Shown here one piece after another: positions 46,601-64,000 of a stretch of 64,000 nucleotides of DNA. The notes beneath the pieces are model-generated. The model was not told where the DNA came from, did no database searches, and worked only from the letters and a program-made list of their open reading frames with translations. The position numbers and the translations under genes were made by a program. How positions within the stretch are numbered: position 1 is the stretch's first letter; the number at the start of each line of letters is the position of its first letter. The stretch comes from Ianthella basta (taxonomy: Eukaryota; Porifera; Demospongiae; Verongiida; Ianthellidae): the NCBI GenBank assembly GCA_964019415.1, contig OZ025888.1, positions 3,268,536 through 3,332,535 on the forward strand, in the 5' to 3' direction.

Positions 46601-49027
46601 GAATGGGACCACATAAATGCAGGCTAATTTATAGGGTTGCTGAAAAAACGTGAACAGTCAACATGTAGTAGCTACTCATACAAAAATAAGACAAAATAGT
46701 CAAAGTTGATAGGATAGAATACAGTGCATATGAATTTTAGTAACAAAATTAAGTAAATGGCAACTCAGAATGCCTGAATGATATGGCAGATTTGCCAAAA
46801 TTAGTGTGAACCTGTTTTATATATAAGGGAAGCATTAATTATTGTCAGTCCCGCCTATGTAGCCTGTACAAATAGCAGCCTGGCTATGCAAGACTAGCTA
46901 GCACTGAGGAAGACTGCATGGGCAATATCGGTACTAAAGGCCATTATCACACAAGAAATAACATAAAATATACAAGAGGGGGCGGTTGCTTGCAGTTGCC
47001 ACTACTACTTACCCTGCACTGAATACTAGGGCATACATATAGATAATGCAATAGGCCTCGCTGCGGCCGCTGATGACGTCATCAAAATGGCCGCTCCTAC
47101 GCGATGGAAGAAACTAGCCTACCGACTGGCACAGGCAAGCTTTGGCCAACAAGGAGATTCTTGCTGTGCAACCGCCATCTACTTATTTGGTCCTTACCAG
47201 GGTAGCCCCTCCCTGTTCGTTAACACAGTGCGCGTGTTGCGCTTCACCCTCGCTGGAGCAACGGGCGACGTTAACGACAATCTGAACGCGGTGTGCAGCA
47301 ATGAAGCGGAGTGTTATGTTGAGCAGTTTCGTGGCCGATGGTGGCGAAGTAGAGCGGTTTGTTGTCGTGAGCGCCTGCGGAGAATACCGGGCTATTGCAC
47401 AACTTAGGTGTCGCGGGTTAACTGGGACGGATATACATAATTTTATATGTATGCAAACGGGGGACAACAACGCGGATCGCGATTACTTGCCTCGCCTTCG
47501 GCTCGGCGATAAATGGAATACAATGAACCAGTGCCAATGAGACGTGGCTTTGCACAATAATGTTGCCTGTCAATAAAATTACAATTATGTCATGGGTGTG
47601 TTGTGCATAATGCCATATGCACACCAGCCCACACTTGTTTGGGCATGGTCCATGAACATGACTATGTAGCTCTAGCTCTTCCAACATGGTGGTGTCTTTG
47701 CACAATGGATAATTGTATTCAGAATTCCAAATAGAGTTTACTTTTCCCAATACCAATTGGTACTTTTCCCAGCACTAGCTATATAGCCTAGAGCTGGGGG
47801 CAGCTTAGCATGTGCTGGCCTTTGTCTATCAGTACAATTATTAAAGGACAGTTAAGGGCTACTTCTATATTTACTGAGCTAAAAAAGACTGGCTGCTCTC
47901 ATGATAGCCATTGCCCATTCTACATGATAAAGTAATCTTGTAAAATTTGAACTTTCCAAAGTCTTGCCTTGAAATGTTCTAAAATTATGAATTCTTGGGT
48001 GACTCTAAACTTTGTGTAGACCTTAATTTTCACAACAGTTACCAGGTGTTGCAAAATGCACCTTGCAAAATAGTACCTAACAACAGTAAACACAACTAAC
48101 GTAGTAGTGTGACCTTCAGATATGTCCAATGTATTGAGATTAGCTGGCTAGGAGTAGCACAGGTGACATGCAGCTACGGCTTTCCTGTCCTGAACACTCT
48201 TTCCTCAGCGGCCCATATAAAATCTTCTGCAATTGAGGCTCCAAACTTCCTTGTAGACATAATTCTTGTGACTAATGCCTGACACTATGACGAAGAATTA
48301 GCCAGTGGCAGTCAGTTTTTCGCTCGGAGCTTTATGGTGACACTTGTGTCTGAAACATTTCCAAGTCATCAAACCTGTTAGAATACTCACCGTGTCCACG
48401 AGGTGGCTTGGAACCACGTATACCCTCAAGCGCTTGTTCTTCGGTACGCCACAATACCTGAGTGGGACATGTACAGCATACGTAGGCTGTAGCCAGAGCA
48501 GTGCAGCTGTGTGACGAGTAAAACCTACCTGGTACCTAGCACTAAGCTGGTCAAGAGAGTGACTTCTTGAACTGCCTGAAGAAAGGGAAGGAGACAGCAG
48601 TCATTCCTCGACCTGTCCAAGCAACACTAACTCAAGGCAATGGCGTGGTAAGGTAAATCGGGGTAATTTCGTCACTAGGTTAATTACGTCACTCGGGTTT
48701 TGTCTCGACTCTTCTTCCTTCGCGGTGGGCTTTTAGCTCAGCACAACATCGCTGTTTTACAACCTATCTACTGTATTTTCAAACATTAAGCGGGAGTGAG
48801 CGCACCCCTTCTGGATAAGTAGTTGTAGACTCACATGACGGAATTACACCGCTCTCAGTCTGAATAAGTTTAGGAAATTACCCCGGTTTACCTCCACAGG
48901 ACATGGAGTGCTAGCTACTCACCTGCCAGCCCCGTCTAAGCACGCGGTACGCCAGATACAGTAAGACCAACATCACGAGAATCTCAGCCACTCGGTAAAG
49001 CCAGTGGAGTATGAAGCTTAACATCAT
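40642..49027 (-). CDS. Copy C: paralog of copy A, 415 residues, mosaic
   Basis: Exons 49027-48923, 48575-48529, 48457-48391, 46002-45944, 45850-45709, 44216-44070, 43164-43097, 41537-41372, 41178-40973 and 40882-40642 give 1248 nt in one consistent frame. The protein starts MMLSFILHW, has the anchor AEILVMLVLLYLAYRVLRRG, then the same blocks as copy A. Exon 6 is identical in protein to copy A. Exon 9 (GHVLVVLAEVKWRDLLIMCW) is like copy B. The C-terminal tail is longer than A's and ends SIALGVDRIDEYSKVEITTP. For exon 10 the acceptor tctcactgcag before 40882 was chosen because the more upstream cag at 40900 puts a stop in frame. The role is unknown; keeping an intact frame argues for a working gene. 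Confidence 0.83.
42378..42698 (+). other. Conserved antisense ORF in intron 7, function unknown
   Basis: A frame with AETSACVLAQISRQVPNVNE, WKHIVHSDGQTACDRLLGN and FERTDPVGFVKIIFICY is kept in both arms. In copy A (minus strand 30251-30057) it differs by a two-codon indel and a few substitutions, all in frame. It could be shared ancestry alone. No family recognised. Confidence 0.3.
44370..44633. mobile_element. 264-bp foldback (MITE-like) element in copy C intron 5
   Basis: Outer ends actagaaagaa and ttctttctagt, inner arms agggctggcataaa... and ...tttatgccagccct form an almost complete hairpin of about 110 bp per arm around a short centre (actatatagt). Half of a related arm is seen in copy B at 35515-35580. 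The copy A intron lacks it. Confidence 0.85.
44640..45420. other. Copy C-specific intron stretch, nothing recognised
   Basis: This part of copy C intron 5 has no counterpart in copy A (where a LINE fragment stands instead) and no motif was found. Confidence 0.35.
45424..45603 (-). other. Exon-like ORF with a Gly/Ala-rich hydrophobic helix
   Basis: Following an acceptor tctctgcag, the minus strand encodes VVYGLDTGFGVMAAGMAAVA, AGGCLYAVIQMKS and a charged tail to a TGA. This looks like a single membrane helix. It is out of phase with copy C exon 5, which would read LLFMA and stop. Copy A keeps the acceptor and the first 12 bases only. Could be a terminal exon of another transcript or captured sequence. 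Confidence 0.3.
47070..47560 (+). other. CpG-rich island with CRE-like site and short ORFs in copy C intron 3
   Basis: A perfect TGACGTCA stands at about 47074, followed by ATGGCCGCTCC and an open frame to 47407 (MAAPTRWKKLAYRLAQ...). A second frame from 47301 (MLSSFVADGGEVERFVV) ends at a consensus donor gtgagcg. CpG density is much higher than in the flanks. It could be a promoter with a first exon, or a captured element; no family recognised. Confidence 0.35.
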
Positions 49028-49200
49028 GCCTCTGAATCTGGAGATCCGCTCTCTCTTCTCCTCTGAGTCCAAGCTGACCGTATAAATGTACTTCCTCCTG
49101 CCTGTACACGCAACAAACCAGTTGTGATGACAGTCTATCCCTTGAAACGCGAAGTCACCGACACATCCGAGTAGCCTCGCTAAATAAGGCCTAATTTATA
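49028..49200. promoter_or_regulatory. Probable upstream region of copy C
   Basis: The leader (gcttggactcagaggagaag on the minus strand) is shared with copy B at 33226-33245. The start of transcription was not determined. Confidence 0.35.
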
Positions 49201-49210
49201 TGGGGAAAAT

Positions 49211-49283
49211 TAGTCTGGCTTGCTAGACCGTCCCGTAAGCGCCCGGTAGGCGTGGAAGGGAAGGGACGTCTAGCGGCAGTATA
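49211..49283. mobile_element. Short TIR element of the TAGTCT...AGAC family
   Basis: Left end tagtctggcttgctagacc and right end cgtctagcggcagtata are imperfect inverted repeats and share their ends with the elements at 25011 and 55262. About 73 bp, no frame. Confidence 0.5.
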
Positions 49284-49339
49284 GATTAAATAACACCTTT
49301 TCGACCAATCAGATCCGTTTCCCCGGAATCCCGGGTAGT

Positions 49340-49540
49340 AGTATTCATTGACAATTGAAGAAGACCGGTGTAACAGGATATCAGTTCCCCCCGGATATCA
49401 GTTCCCCGCGGAACTGGAGTCCTAGGACTGGAAGTCCCCCTCTAGGATTGCAGTTCCCCCTTGCGAATCCGTGCCTGCGGAACGTCTGTCCTAGTACGGG
49501 AGTTCCGCGTGAGAAGTCAGCTGGTCCCGGGAACATAGCG
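49340..49540. repeat. GC-rich block with repeated AGTTCCCC motif
   Basis: GGATATCAGTTCCCC occurs twice, and related AGTTCCC or GGAACT words recur with GAGTCCTAGGACT-type palindromes. Origin not recognised. Confidence 0.4.
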
Positions 49541-49619
49541 GCGATTCAGATGTGCGCAAACCTACGTAGCTATAGCTACCTCAACGAAAGTGTACTAGGA
49601 CGGTGACACAATACGAACC

Positions 49620-50260
49620 AATACGTGATAGTAGACGCCAGGTTTTACAATGATCGAAGACATATTTGTCTCCTCCTCTAGCCTTGCTTATAGCGAGCTA
49701 ATATGACTAAATACAGCTTGAGAGAGAGAGAGAGAGGGAGAGAGAGCTTGAATGTAGAAGTGTATCAACCAAAGTAAATTTTTATTAAAGCAGAGTATAG
49801 CTGCAGCTGCAAACTAGTGCACTGCACGTTATTGTAAATGCATGGTCGTTATCACCATATTCAGCTGGCCATGGCTCTGCACTGACTGAAAATCATAATG
49901 CATGCATGTGTTATGTTATATGGATGCAGTAGTTATTGGCGGATTTTCATTGTCCCAATTAAGCCACTAAGTTTGGTGCTATTAATCCACCACGCATGTA
50001 TGGTGGTCTATAACCATGGCGCACCATGCTTGGTTGTTCATTGCCACCAAATGTGGTGGTAAAAGTACACCAGTAAATAGCCATGTAAATAGCCATTCTA
50101 ATTCTAATTTCAATCAGGTTCAATACAAAATACAGAAAATGGTTTTAAGTTCATACTAAGTGGAATAGAGTAAAATAAGTGTCATAAAAGCAAAAGAATA
50201 TGTTAAAGAATTGTCTCGCATGCAATCTGCAGTCATGCATGCTCTCGTCTCCGTGTTTCT
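49620..50260. other. Intergenic, (GA)n tract and AT-rich sequence
   Basis: A short (GAGA)n run at 49720-49745, otherwise AT-rich with no feature recognised. Confidence 0.4.
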
Positions 50261-50264
50261 GGTG

Positions 50265-53197
50265 GTATATTATTATTATTATTATTATTATTTAAGTGCA
50301 CCGCATTGTATAATACAAACACTACGGTGTCAGCCCCATGCAGCACTATAATATAATTGAATGTAACAGTGTCAAAAGAATCACAATGGGCATAGTTCTT
50401 TAAGGGCAGCTTGTCCTTTTCTGCCACATCCTCTGCAGCGCCTTCCGCACTCTTCCATCTTTGCATGCCTCCTCCAGTACCCATATCACCCTCTTATCAT
50501 CCTTCATGCTCTCCCATCCCACCACTATCAGCCTTGCCATTTCTCTCCTCTCTTCTGCCACAAATACACACCGGCACACAAAGTGCTTGACATCTTCCAC
50601 TTCACCACTGTCACAGTTCTTACAAAGTCGTTCGCCCCTACTTAACCCACACCATCTGCCAGTTTCTACCCTTAATTCTGCTGTTCCCCCTCGTAGTTTC
50701 ACCATCATCCTCCTTTGCATCTTACACTCTATCTCCACACACCGTGCCTTGCATTCAGCATCCATTAACCTCCCAATCACTTCCAACTTTGGCCGTTCCC
50801 TAGCTGCTTCCCTCCATACTTCTCTCACTTCCCTCCATGCTATGTCCTTCAACACCTGCTTTACTTCTTTCAATGTTAACCCACTCACGGCCTCAGCATC
50901 TAACCCCTTCCATTTGAACCTCACCAAACTTTGTTGCAGCTCTTTCACCCACCGCACTTTACACCCTACTTCCATGGCTTCAAGCATCACAATTTTCAAT
51001 AACCTGCCATCAGTCATCCTCATTACCTGTACCCAGAACTCAATACTTCTCTGCATTGCCACCCATTTCATTGGTAGCATGTTCATCTCAAATTGCAGGG
51101 AGACCAAAGGGTGTAGTCTCCCCACCCCTAAAAAGATTCTTGCTGCCCGCATCTGCACATTTTCAACTGGCCCGAGTTGTGCTCCACCACCCCATACCTC
51201 TGCCCCATACAATAGCACAGATTCAACAAGAGATTCCATCAGCCTCACAAAGGTAGTTCTTCTCACTTCCCCCACAGTGGCCCTGCACCTTCTGAGCCAG
51301 TCACTTAGTGCTCTTGCTCTCGCCTTTCCTCTCTCCTCCACTATTCTCGTACCTAGCAGTTGCTCATCAATCAGACACCCAAGATACTTGTACTCCTGCA
51401 CCACTGCAATCTCTTCACCTCCAACATCAAACTTCTCCTCCGCCCTTTTCACACCTGTCCTTCTCACATGCATTACCATGCATTTTTCCACATTCACTTC
51501 AACTGACCATTCATTGCACCATTCTACTAATGTGTTCAACCCATGCTTCATAGATTTTTCATCCTCTGCAAGAATCACTGCGTCATCTGCATACAACAAC
51601 ACTGAGATTAACTGACCCCTGCACTTTACCCCCACTCCTGCCTCTTTCAGCTTAGTTATCAGTGAATTGATATACAAGGAGAACAACAGTGGCGAAAGGA
51701 TGCATCCCTGTCTCAACCCGCATGTTACTTTGAAAGGTTCACTTCGTCCCTCTCCCACCTTCACTTCACAACTCACATCCTCATAAACTGCCTTTAAGAA
51801 AGCTGAGAGGCGACCTCCTAACCCCATTCCCTCTAAACACCTCCACAACTTCCCTCTGTCCACCCTGTCATATGCCTTCTTAAAGTCAATAAAACTGGCA
51901 AACATCCCTGTCTTTGTCACTGCTTTCACCTGCCCCAGTAATACCAAAGTCATTAACTGATCTCTGCACCCTCTTCCTTTTCTAAACCCTCCCTGCTCCT
52001 CTGCCACCAGCTTCCTTTCTTCAACTACATGCACCAACCTATTCTGAGCAATACTGCACATCGCCTTATAAGCAACTGGCAGTAATGAAATAATCCTCTG
52101 TCTTGCATACCCCACTTCTACTCCTCTTTGGTATGGGGACCACGGTGCTTCTTCGCCATTCTGAGGGAACCATCCCATTCTTCCAGCACCAACTGAAGAG
52201 ACTACACCAAAAATCCACCAGAACATCACTGCATACCATTTCAGCCGTTAGCCTATCACTCCCAGGGGCTGCTTTCCGCTTCAAAGAGTCCAACGCCTGT
52301 TTCACTTCTTCTCTTGTCACATCTTCATTTAACAATTCATTCCCCCCCATTTACCTCTTCTCCCCCTTCATCTCCCTGAACCTCTGATCTTCCCCCCTCA
52401 TTCAACACATTTTGAAAGTATCTCTTCCATACCCCTACAGCTTCCTTACCCTGTCTCACCACACCCAACTCATCATATACCTTACCAATGTCACTCCTCT
52501 TTTTTTTACCGTTTGTCAAGCCCAGCTTTCTTGCCATTCTCCACCACTTCTTAGGATTTCTTATCACTCTATCCAGTTCATTCCGTCTGCCTTCATCAAA
52601 ACTTCTCTTCGCTCTACTCACTGCTTTCTTATATTCCCTTCTCTTCTCAACATAGTCTCTCCTTTTCCCCCTCTTTGCATCACTACCATCACACTCCAAC
52701 CACTCTCTCTCTGCCCTGTGGAAAGCCTTCCTCAGTTTGGCAATCTCTTTGGTGAACCATGGTTGCCCACCTTTACCTCTCTTCACCTTCATCTCTACCA
52801 ATCCCTGTCTCATCATCTCTGTCAATTCTCCGTATATTTCATCAATCACTTCCTGGTCATTCCCTGCTGTTTCCACTTTATCCGTCAACAACCTCACCCT
52901 CTCCACCTCACCTTCCAAGTATCCCTCTGGGACCACGTACCGCTTAACCATGCCATCTTCAAGTTCACCTTCCTCCTTGCCTTCTTCCATCTCACTAACC
53001 AAGTCAGTTGCAACCTCCCAGCTCATAAGGGAGTGGTCAGGTGTTCTAGTGACCTCCCCTCTGCTGTCCATCTCCTCCACACTCTCTGACATGGTTGTCA
53101 CCTTGAAATTTTCAATGATGTGAAAATTCTCCTTGCTGACCAGGCAGTAGTCGACCACTGAACATCCCTTGCCAGAGACACAAGTGAATGCATAGCT
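50265..53197 (-). mobile_element. Non-LTR retrotransposon (LINE), 5'-truncated, long frames
   Basis: Minus-strand order is correct for a LINE: end of the apurinic-like endonuclease (YAFTCVSGKGCSVVDYCLVS near 53190-53130; TPDHSLMSWEV), a linker, then RT. The linker frame is 53158-52337, the RT entry frame (KAAPGSDRLTAEMV, WRRSTVVPIPK) is 52350-52066, and the main frame is 52229-50400. The main frame holds QGGFRKGRGCRDQL, FIDFKKAYDRVDR, GLRQGCILSPLLFSLYIN, LLYADDAVILAED and LLYGAEVWGG. A C-terminal zinc-knuckle-like CKNCDS...HFVCRC follows. Two frame shifts separate the three frames. The 3' end has an (AAT)n tail at 50265-50292. The long intact RT frame suggests a rather recent insertion. Confidence 0.93.
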
Positions 53198-53292
53198 GCC
53201 GAGGTGGCAAGTTCAGCAGCTGAAACTGTATAGCTATGCAGATGCCAGTGATGGTAAGCAGAAGACGTGATTATTGGCTATGCAAAGCCCGG
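53198..53292. repeat. Duplicated exon-like segment with micro-inversion (partner 57790-57886)
   Basis: tatgcagatgccagtgatgg, then taagcagaagacgtgattattggctatgcaaag in two blocks, is the same at both places. The 35 or so bases before it are in opposite orientation: gctgccgaggtggcaagttc here, gaacttgccacctcggcagc at 57802. The LINE 5' end abuts the inverted part. Confidence 0.75.
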
Positions 53293-53299
53293 TACACAC

Positions 53300-54295
53300 A
53301 CACACACACACTGTTCCTCTGCTATGTATATGGAATGATTAACTTCTCTCTGAGGATCACCAGACACTGATGTCACTAGAGCTTGACAGGAACACATTTG
53401 AAATGAGGATTCATCTGAGGTGTCACCATAGCAACATCAGTACACAATGCAGGCAAATGAATAATCAAATGGAAGTCGAAGACTGTCAGCTATAGTTTCA
53501 CAATTCAAAGTGAATAGGGACAGTGTCTGTGTTCAGGTAGTAGTGGCCACATCTAGAGGTATGTACATAGCTAGCCACCAGGCAACCGTTTCAGCTACAG
53601 ATGAGGCCCAGTCTGCTCATGTGCACACTGCGGCATGTACAGTATGGCATAACTGAATGGGGTTGTTGGTTGACCTACATAAAGCTATTGTCATACGTAA
53701 CACCAATATGCACATAATCACAACTCATGCACAAGTACAAAGTGTTCCCATCCCAACATGACCTCAACACACTACATATAGCTGATTTACCTACTAAGCA
53801 TGAAATCAATCTTAATCTGTGTAGCATAGTTGCCATGGACAACAGCTTTGATTTCTTTTGAGAGTAACTGACATTGCTATCTGCAGAGAACGGGAATGGA
53901 CAGGTATGTTCAATGGCTGGCTAGCACTCTGATTGGCTCATGAGACCTGTTGGTCTCCCACACCAGCTGCAGGTCATGAGATTGTGTAGGCTGTGGAGGA
54001 TGTTTGGATTGGCTCTTACTTACTAATGCAATTTTTGGGCCAAACATGCATTAGGAGAGAGGTGAGTCCATATGAGGAGAGGCACATCCCAAATATGTTG
54101 GAAGGTAGAGTAAACTGTACCTCTCCAGTCACATTGCTGCAGCCTTCTTGTAACAACATTCCCAAGTTGAGATTGTCCCCTGCTGAAAGGTTACCTTGGT
54201 CAGGAGGATTGGGTTGCACTGTGGGCTGCAACGAGAGCAGCTTGATGTATGGCATTGTACCACTGAACCAGGCCTATTTCCCCGTATTAAATAGG
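53300..54295. other. Intergenic, nothing recognised
   Basis: A short (CA)n run at its start; small frames only, no motif. Confidence 0.35.
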
Positions 54296-54298
54296 CCT

Positions 54299-54890
54299 GC
54301 CGGTGTCACAGTTTATTTTACCCCCCGTATAAAGTATCCCCCCGGGTAACCGAAAGTTGGTTAAATGACACAGAAATGCTGAGAGAAGCTAGTAAAATGC
54401 ACCCTGCTGCAGGATGAGGCTTACCACTACCAGAAGAAACTGTTAGGTGACGATGTCTGCGAACCCTGCACTTCCTTTGCAGTCCTTGCAGAAGACCACA
54501 TCAATCTTGTTAACTGACGACCGCGGTGAGGTTTTTGTCCTTCTACCATGGCTGGGATGCTTGTGTAGTCCTCTGGGTTCTCGAAGAATGTCAAGAGGGC
54601 ACTACTACAACGAGCAGAAGTGCTTGAATAGCAGTACGACGTGCAGTTTCGCAAACTGGTGGACATCAATGTGCAGGTACATCGACGCTACAGCCTGAGC
54701 ATGTGAGGAGCATGAAACGGCCCGAATCTTAGCAACTGCTTGTCAAAGCAGGGTTGATGGATGTCAGGACAACCCTAGAGGTGAAACACACCAAAAAGAG
54801 TTAAGAAATACTCAGAAATTTGAAGTCGGGGGATAAAGTATCCTAGTTTATTTTACCTGGGGGGGGGATGGAATAAACCGTGACACCGGC
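54299..54890. mobile_element. TIR DNA element, about 592 bp, non-autonomous or decayed
   Basis: Left end gccggtgtcacagtttattt (54299-54318) and right end (54863-54890, reverse complement gccggtgtcacggtttattc) are terminal inverted repeats, both followed by C-rich runs and ATAAAGTATCC subterminal words. Internal frames are short and unrecognised. Target duplication unclear. Confidence 0.7.
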
Positions 54891-55114
54891 TCAGCAAGGC
54901 TAGTAAACAAATATCCTTAACGACCGACGGTGACGAAATTGTGCGTATTGAAACGAAATTTATATGGTTAGAAAGGCCTCGTCGAGTATAATGTACAGTC
55001 CAATTTTTATGGGTAGAATATGTGATTGTATGAGTTAAATAAAATCCACTGTGCTAGGCAGCACCTACACTCGTGCTCACCTAGTCTACACTCATTACAT
55101 ACAGCACTAACTTT

Positions 55115-55813
55115 TTATTAACAGTGAAACCTGTCTTATGTAGTTGGTCACTGTGTAGGCAACCACCTAGCTCTCTAAACCAGCCAGCCTCCCCTGGACT
55201 TAAATGACACCAGCATAGAATTAAAACATTGCAGTCTATCTCTGTAGTGCAGCCACTCTCCTAGTCTATCGAGCTAGACCTCTTTCGCGTTTTCGCGCAA
55301 CCGGAAGTAACGGGGAGGGAAAGGCGAAAGAGGTCTAGCTCGATAGACTACCACTCTCCATAACATCAGTTACAACTGGCACATACTGTACGTAGGTGGC
55401 TGTCTTAGACAGCTAGCTATAGGTTCCACTGTATTAGTCTTACTCTAGATCTATTGTATTCACAGAATACAGTATGGAGACTTCACTTCCACCATGTTGT
55501 TAAATCAAACTGTAAAACATCAACGAAGTATAATTTATATTTACTGCGTTAGGCAGCCACAAACAGCCAGCCTGCCTGGCTCAATTGCACATAGCACTAA
55601 AGCATTGCCAATATACTGTAGATCTCTGTAGAACAGCCACCTTCCTATATACAAGGGTCAGATAGAACTGGCCCACAGGCAGTTGTATTACACAGGTTTC
55701 CCTGTAATGTGTCTTACAGTATATATGTATATAAGCTAAATCTATAGTGTATGCATGAGGGGCACCCAACTTGATAATGACACACTCATACAGCGAGTAC
55801 CTTGTCAAAAGCG

Positions 55814-55860
<47 letters not shown>

Positions 55861-55990
55861 ATAATGCAGAAAGATTGCAAATTATGCCTTAAATGGTGTG
55901 GTCACCGTATGTACATTGGTATCCACTACACTAGGCTTGTACCCATGGCCAGACTGCTTGATTGCCTCTATTTTAACATGATAATGTCAT
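55115..55990. repeat. Dispersed repeat, copy 2 (partner 38720-39230)
   Basis: Same order of blocks as copy 1 but broken by the 89-bp TIR element at 55262, a partial repeat of the first block at 55545-55720 and a (CA)n tract at 55818-55861. Confidence 0.8.
55262..55350. mobile_element. 89-bp MITE with 27-bp perfect TIRs and 9-bp target duplication
   Basis: Ends tagtctatcgagctagacct (55262 on) and its reverse complement at 55324-55350 match over 27 bases. CCACTCTCC flanks it on both sides (55253-55261 and 55351-55359). A 9-bp duplication suits Mutator-like or Merlin-like transposases. The pre-insertion repeat is known from 38720-39230, which lacks it. Confidence 0.9.
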
Positions 55991-56387
55991 GGCCAGCAGT
56001 TGGGTGGGTCTGGGTATAGACTACATTACACTGCAGCTCAAATTCACCATTCTATACAACATTCACATGGAACATATTCAAGCAAGGAGTGGCAGACTAT
56101 TGTGGTGGTTGTGCTAGGTTGTGACCATCATGCATGCCAGCAACAGGAGGATTGAGGAGAATTTGTGTAATTATACTCTATGGACAGTGCTCAGAATATG
56201 TACGAAATCACAAGTGACATGTACACATTTGACCATTTACCCATGAAATAGCACAATTAATGGTATACAGCAATAGTCGTTAAGAACTTGTCATGTGATA
56301 ACTTACTATGTTTACTTGATGATCACTAACACAGATATGCACAGTCTGCATCTGTCCCATTTCAACAGTGAAAAATTTGAATTCAAC

Positions 56388-63324
<6,937 letters not shown>

Positions 63325-63329
63325 CTGTA

Positions 63330-64000
63330 GAAAGAAGAAAGCAGAAAGGAGGAATGTAAGGAGACATACACATTGCAGCATACCAAATAGGATAGGATAA
63401 AGAGCATAGTACAAAACAGTAGACTGACAGAATCACATGTTGACTGCATAATAATGCTCTTTCGTGCCCTGCCATTTCAGAGGTCTGTGGACAGTAACAG
63501 CCCCTATTCATGTCTACAATTAGACATAACTATTAGGTCTTCGGACCACAGGAGTCATTCCATCGAGCTCATCACTGCTGTCATTCTACAATGACCACAT
63601 AACAATACTTATTGAATGAAAACATTTAAGGTATATACATAGGTGTTCAGAATCGTAGTTGTTGACAGTAGTGTGCCTTGCAGCAAATTTTCACAAATTC
63701 TATATTTCGTGGAAATATATGGTATGGTACTCGTTAGTCAACTGTACGATCCCTGAGTGAACATCTTCACATTAGCATCTCATTACTTGACTGTCAAGGC
63801 ATCTACAGTAGGTTGCTTGTTGAATTGCAGGTAGAGGGATCTCAGCAGAATGTGGGCAAGTACGGTCAGGAAGGTGACAGGCTGACTGGCTTGACGCAAC
63901 GCAGCAATGCCATAGTTTCAACATCACAAGGAAACATCCATGTACAAGATTTCACAGGTTGGGAACAAAAAGCAAAACTAAAATTAGTCTCGCTATATAC
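63330..64000. other. SEC63 intron, nothing firm recognised
   Basis: No further SEC63 exon was found. A plus-strand frame at 63832-63958 between ttgcag and acag-gttgg is open (VEGSQQNVGKYGQEGDRLTG) but matches nothing known to me. Confidence 0.35.

Noticed and set aside
50461-51615. 384-codon plus-strand frame
   Set aside because: It is the mirror of the LINE reverse transcriptase frame; its Ser/Pro/His-rich composition matches antisense reading.
52412-53123. Plus-strand frames of 225 and 128 codons
   Set aside because: Antisense of the LINE endonuclease-linker frame.
54016-54349. 79- and 118-codon frames near the TIR element
   Set aside because: No family motif, no splice context, and they cross the element boundary at 54299.

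Overview
This is eukaryotic, animal-type DNA. Genes are split by short GT-AG introns, and (CA)n microsatellites, LINE fragments, a Penelope-like element and short foldback elements are common. Three recognisable genes (REPS-like, VTA1, SEC63) are animal trafficking or ER genes. Compact genes and a mixed retroelement fauna suggest an early-branching invertebrate, perhaps a sponge, but that assignment is inference. No bacterial, organellar, tRNA, rRNA or CRISPR feature was seen.

Layout. 1-1407 (+): the 3' part of a DNase I-like nuclease ending in an unusual Arg/Ser-rich repeated tail. 2895-3146 (-): one lone first-exon-like ORF, perhaps macro-domain related. 3236-4335: LINE debris and a partial tandem duplication. 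4775-18588 (-): a REPS1/2-like gene (one EH domain, long proline/serine-rich middle, C-terminal coiled coil) whose introns are full of (GT)n tracts. It shares a compact head-to-head promoter with VTA1 (18720-22138, +). REPS proteins act in endocytosis and VTA1 in ESCRT-III/VPS4 disassembly. 22444-25075: Penelope-like and other retroelement remnants.

25238-49027 is the most distinctive part. It holds three copies of a ten-exon gene for an uncharacterised, N-terminally membrane-anchored protein of about 400 residues. Copy A (25238-32462, +) and copy C (40642-49027, -) have complete reading frames. Copy B (33277-38225, +) keeps exons 1-8 and part of exon 9, then ends early. B and C lie tail to tail. 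Copy C is a mosaic: its 5' end (exons 1-3 and nearby intron) and exon 9 look like B, while exons 4-7 with their introns are nearly the same as A in inverted orientation. Later insertions (a LINE in B, a LINE fragment in A, a 264-bp foldback element in C) act as timing marks.

50265-53197 (-): a 5'-truncated LINE with long open frames. 53200-56000: repeats, including an 89-bp terminal-inverted-repeat element with a perfect 9-bp target duplication. 56388-63324 (-): the 3' half of SEC63, whose upstream exons lie beyond the window. Its large intron holds a DIRS-like fossil and CR1/L2-type LINE pieces.
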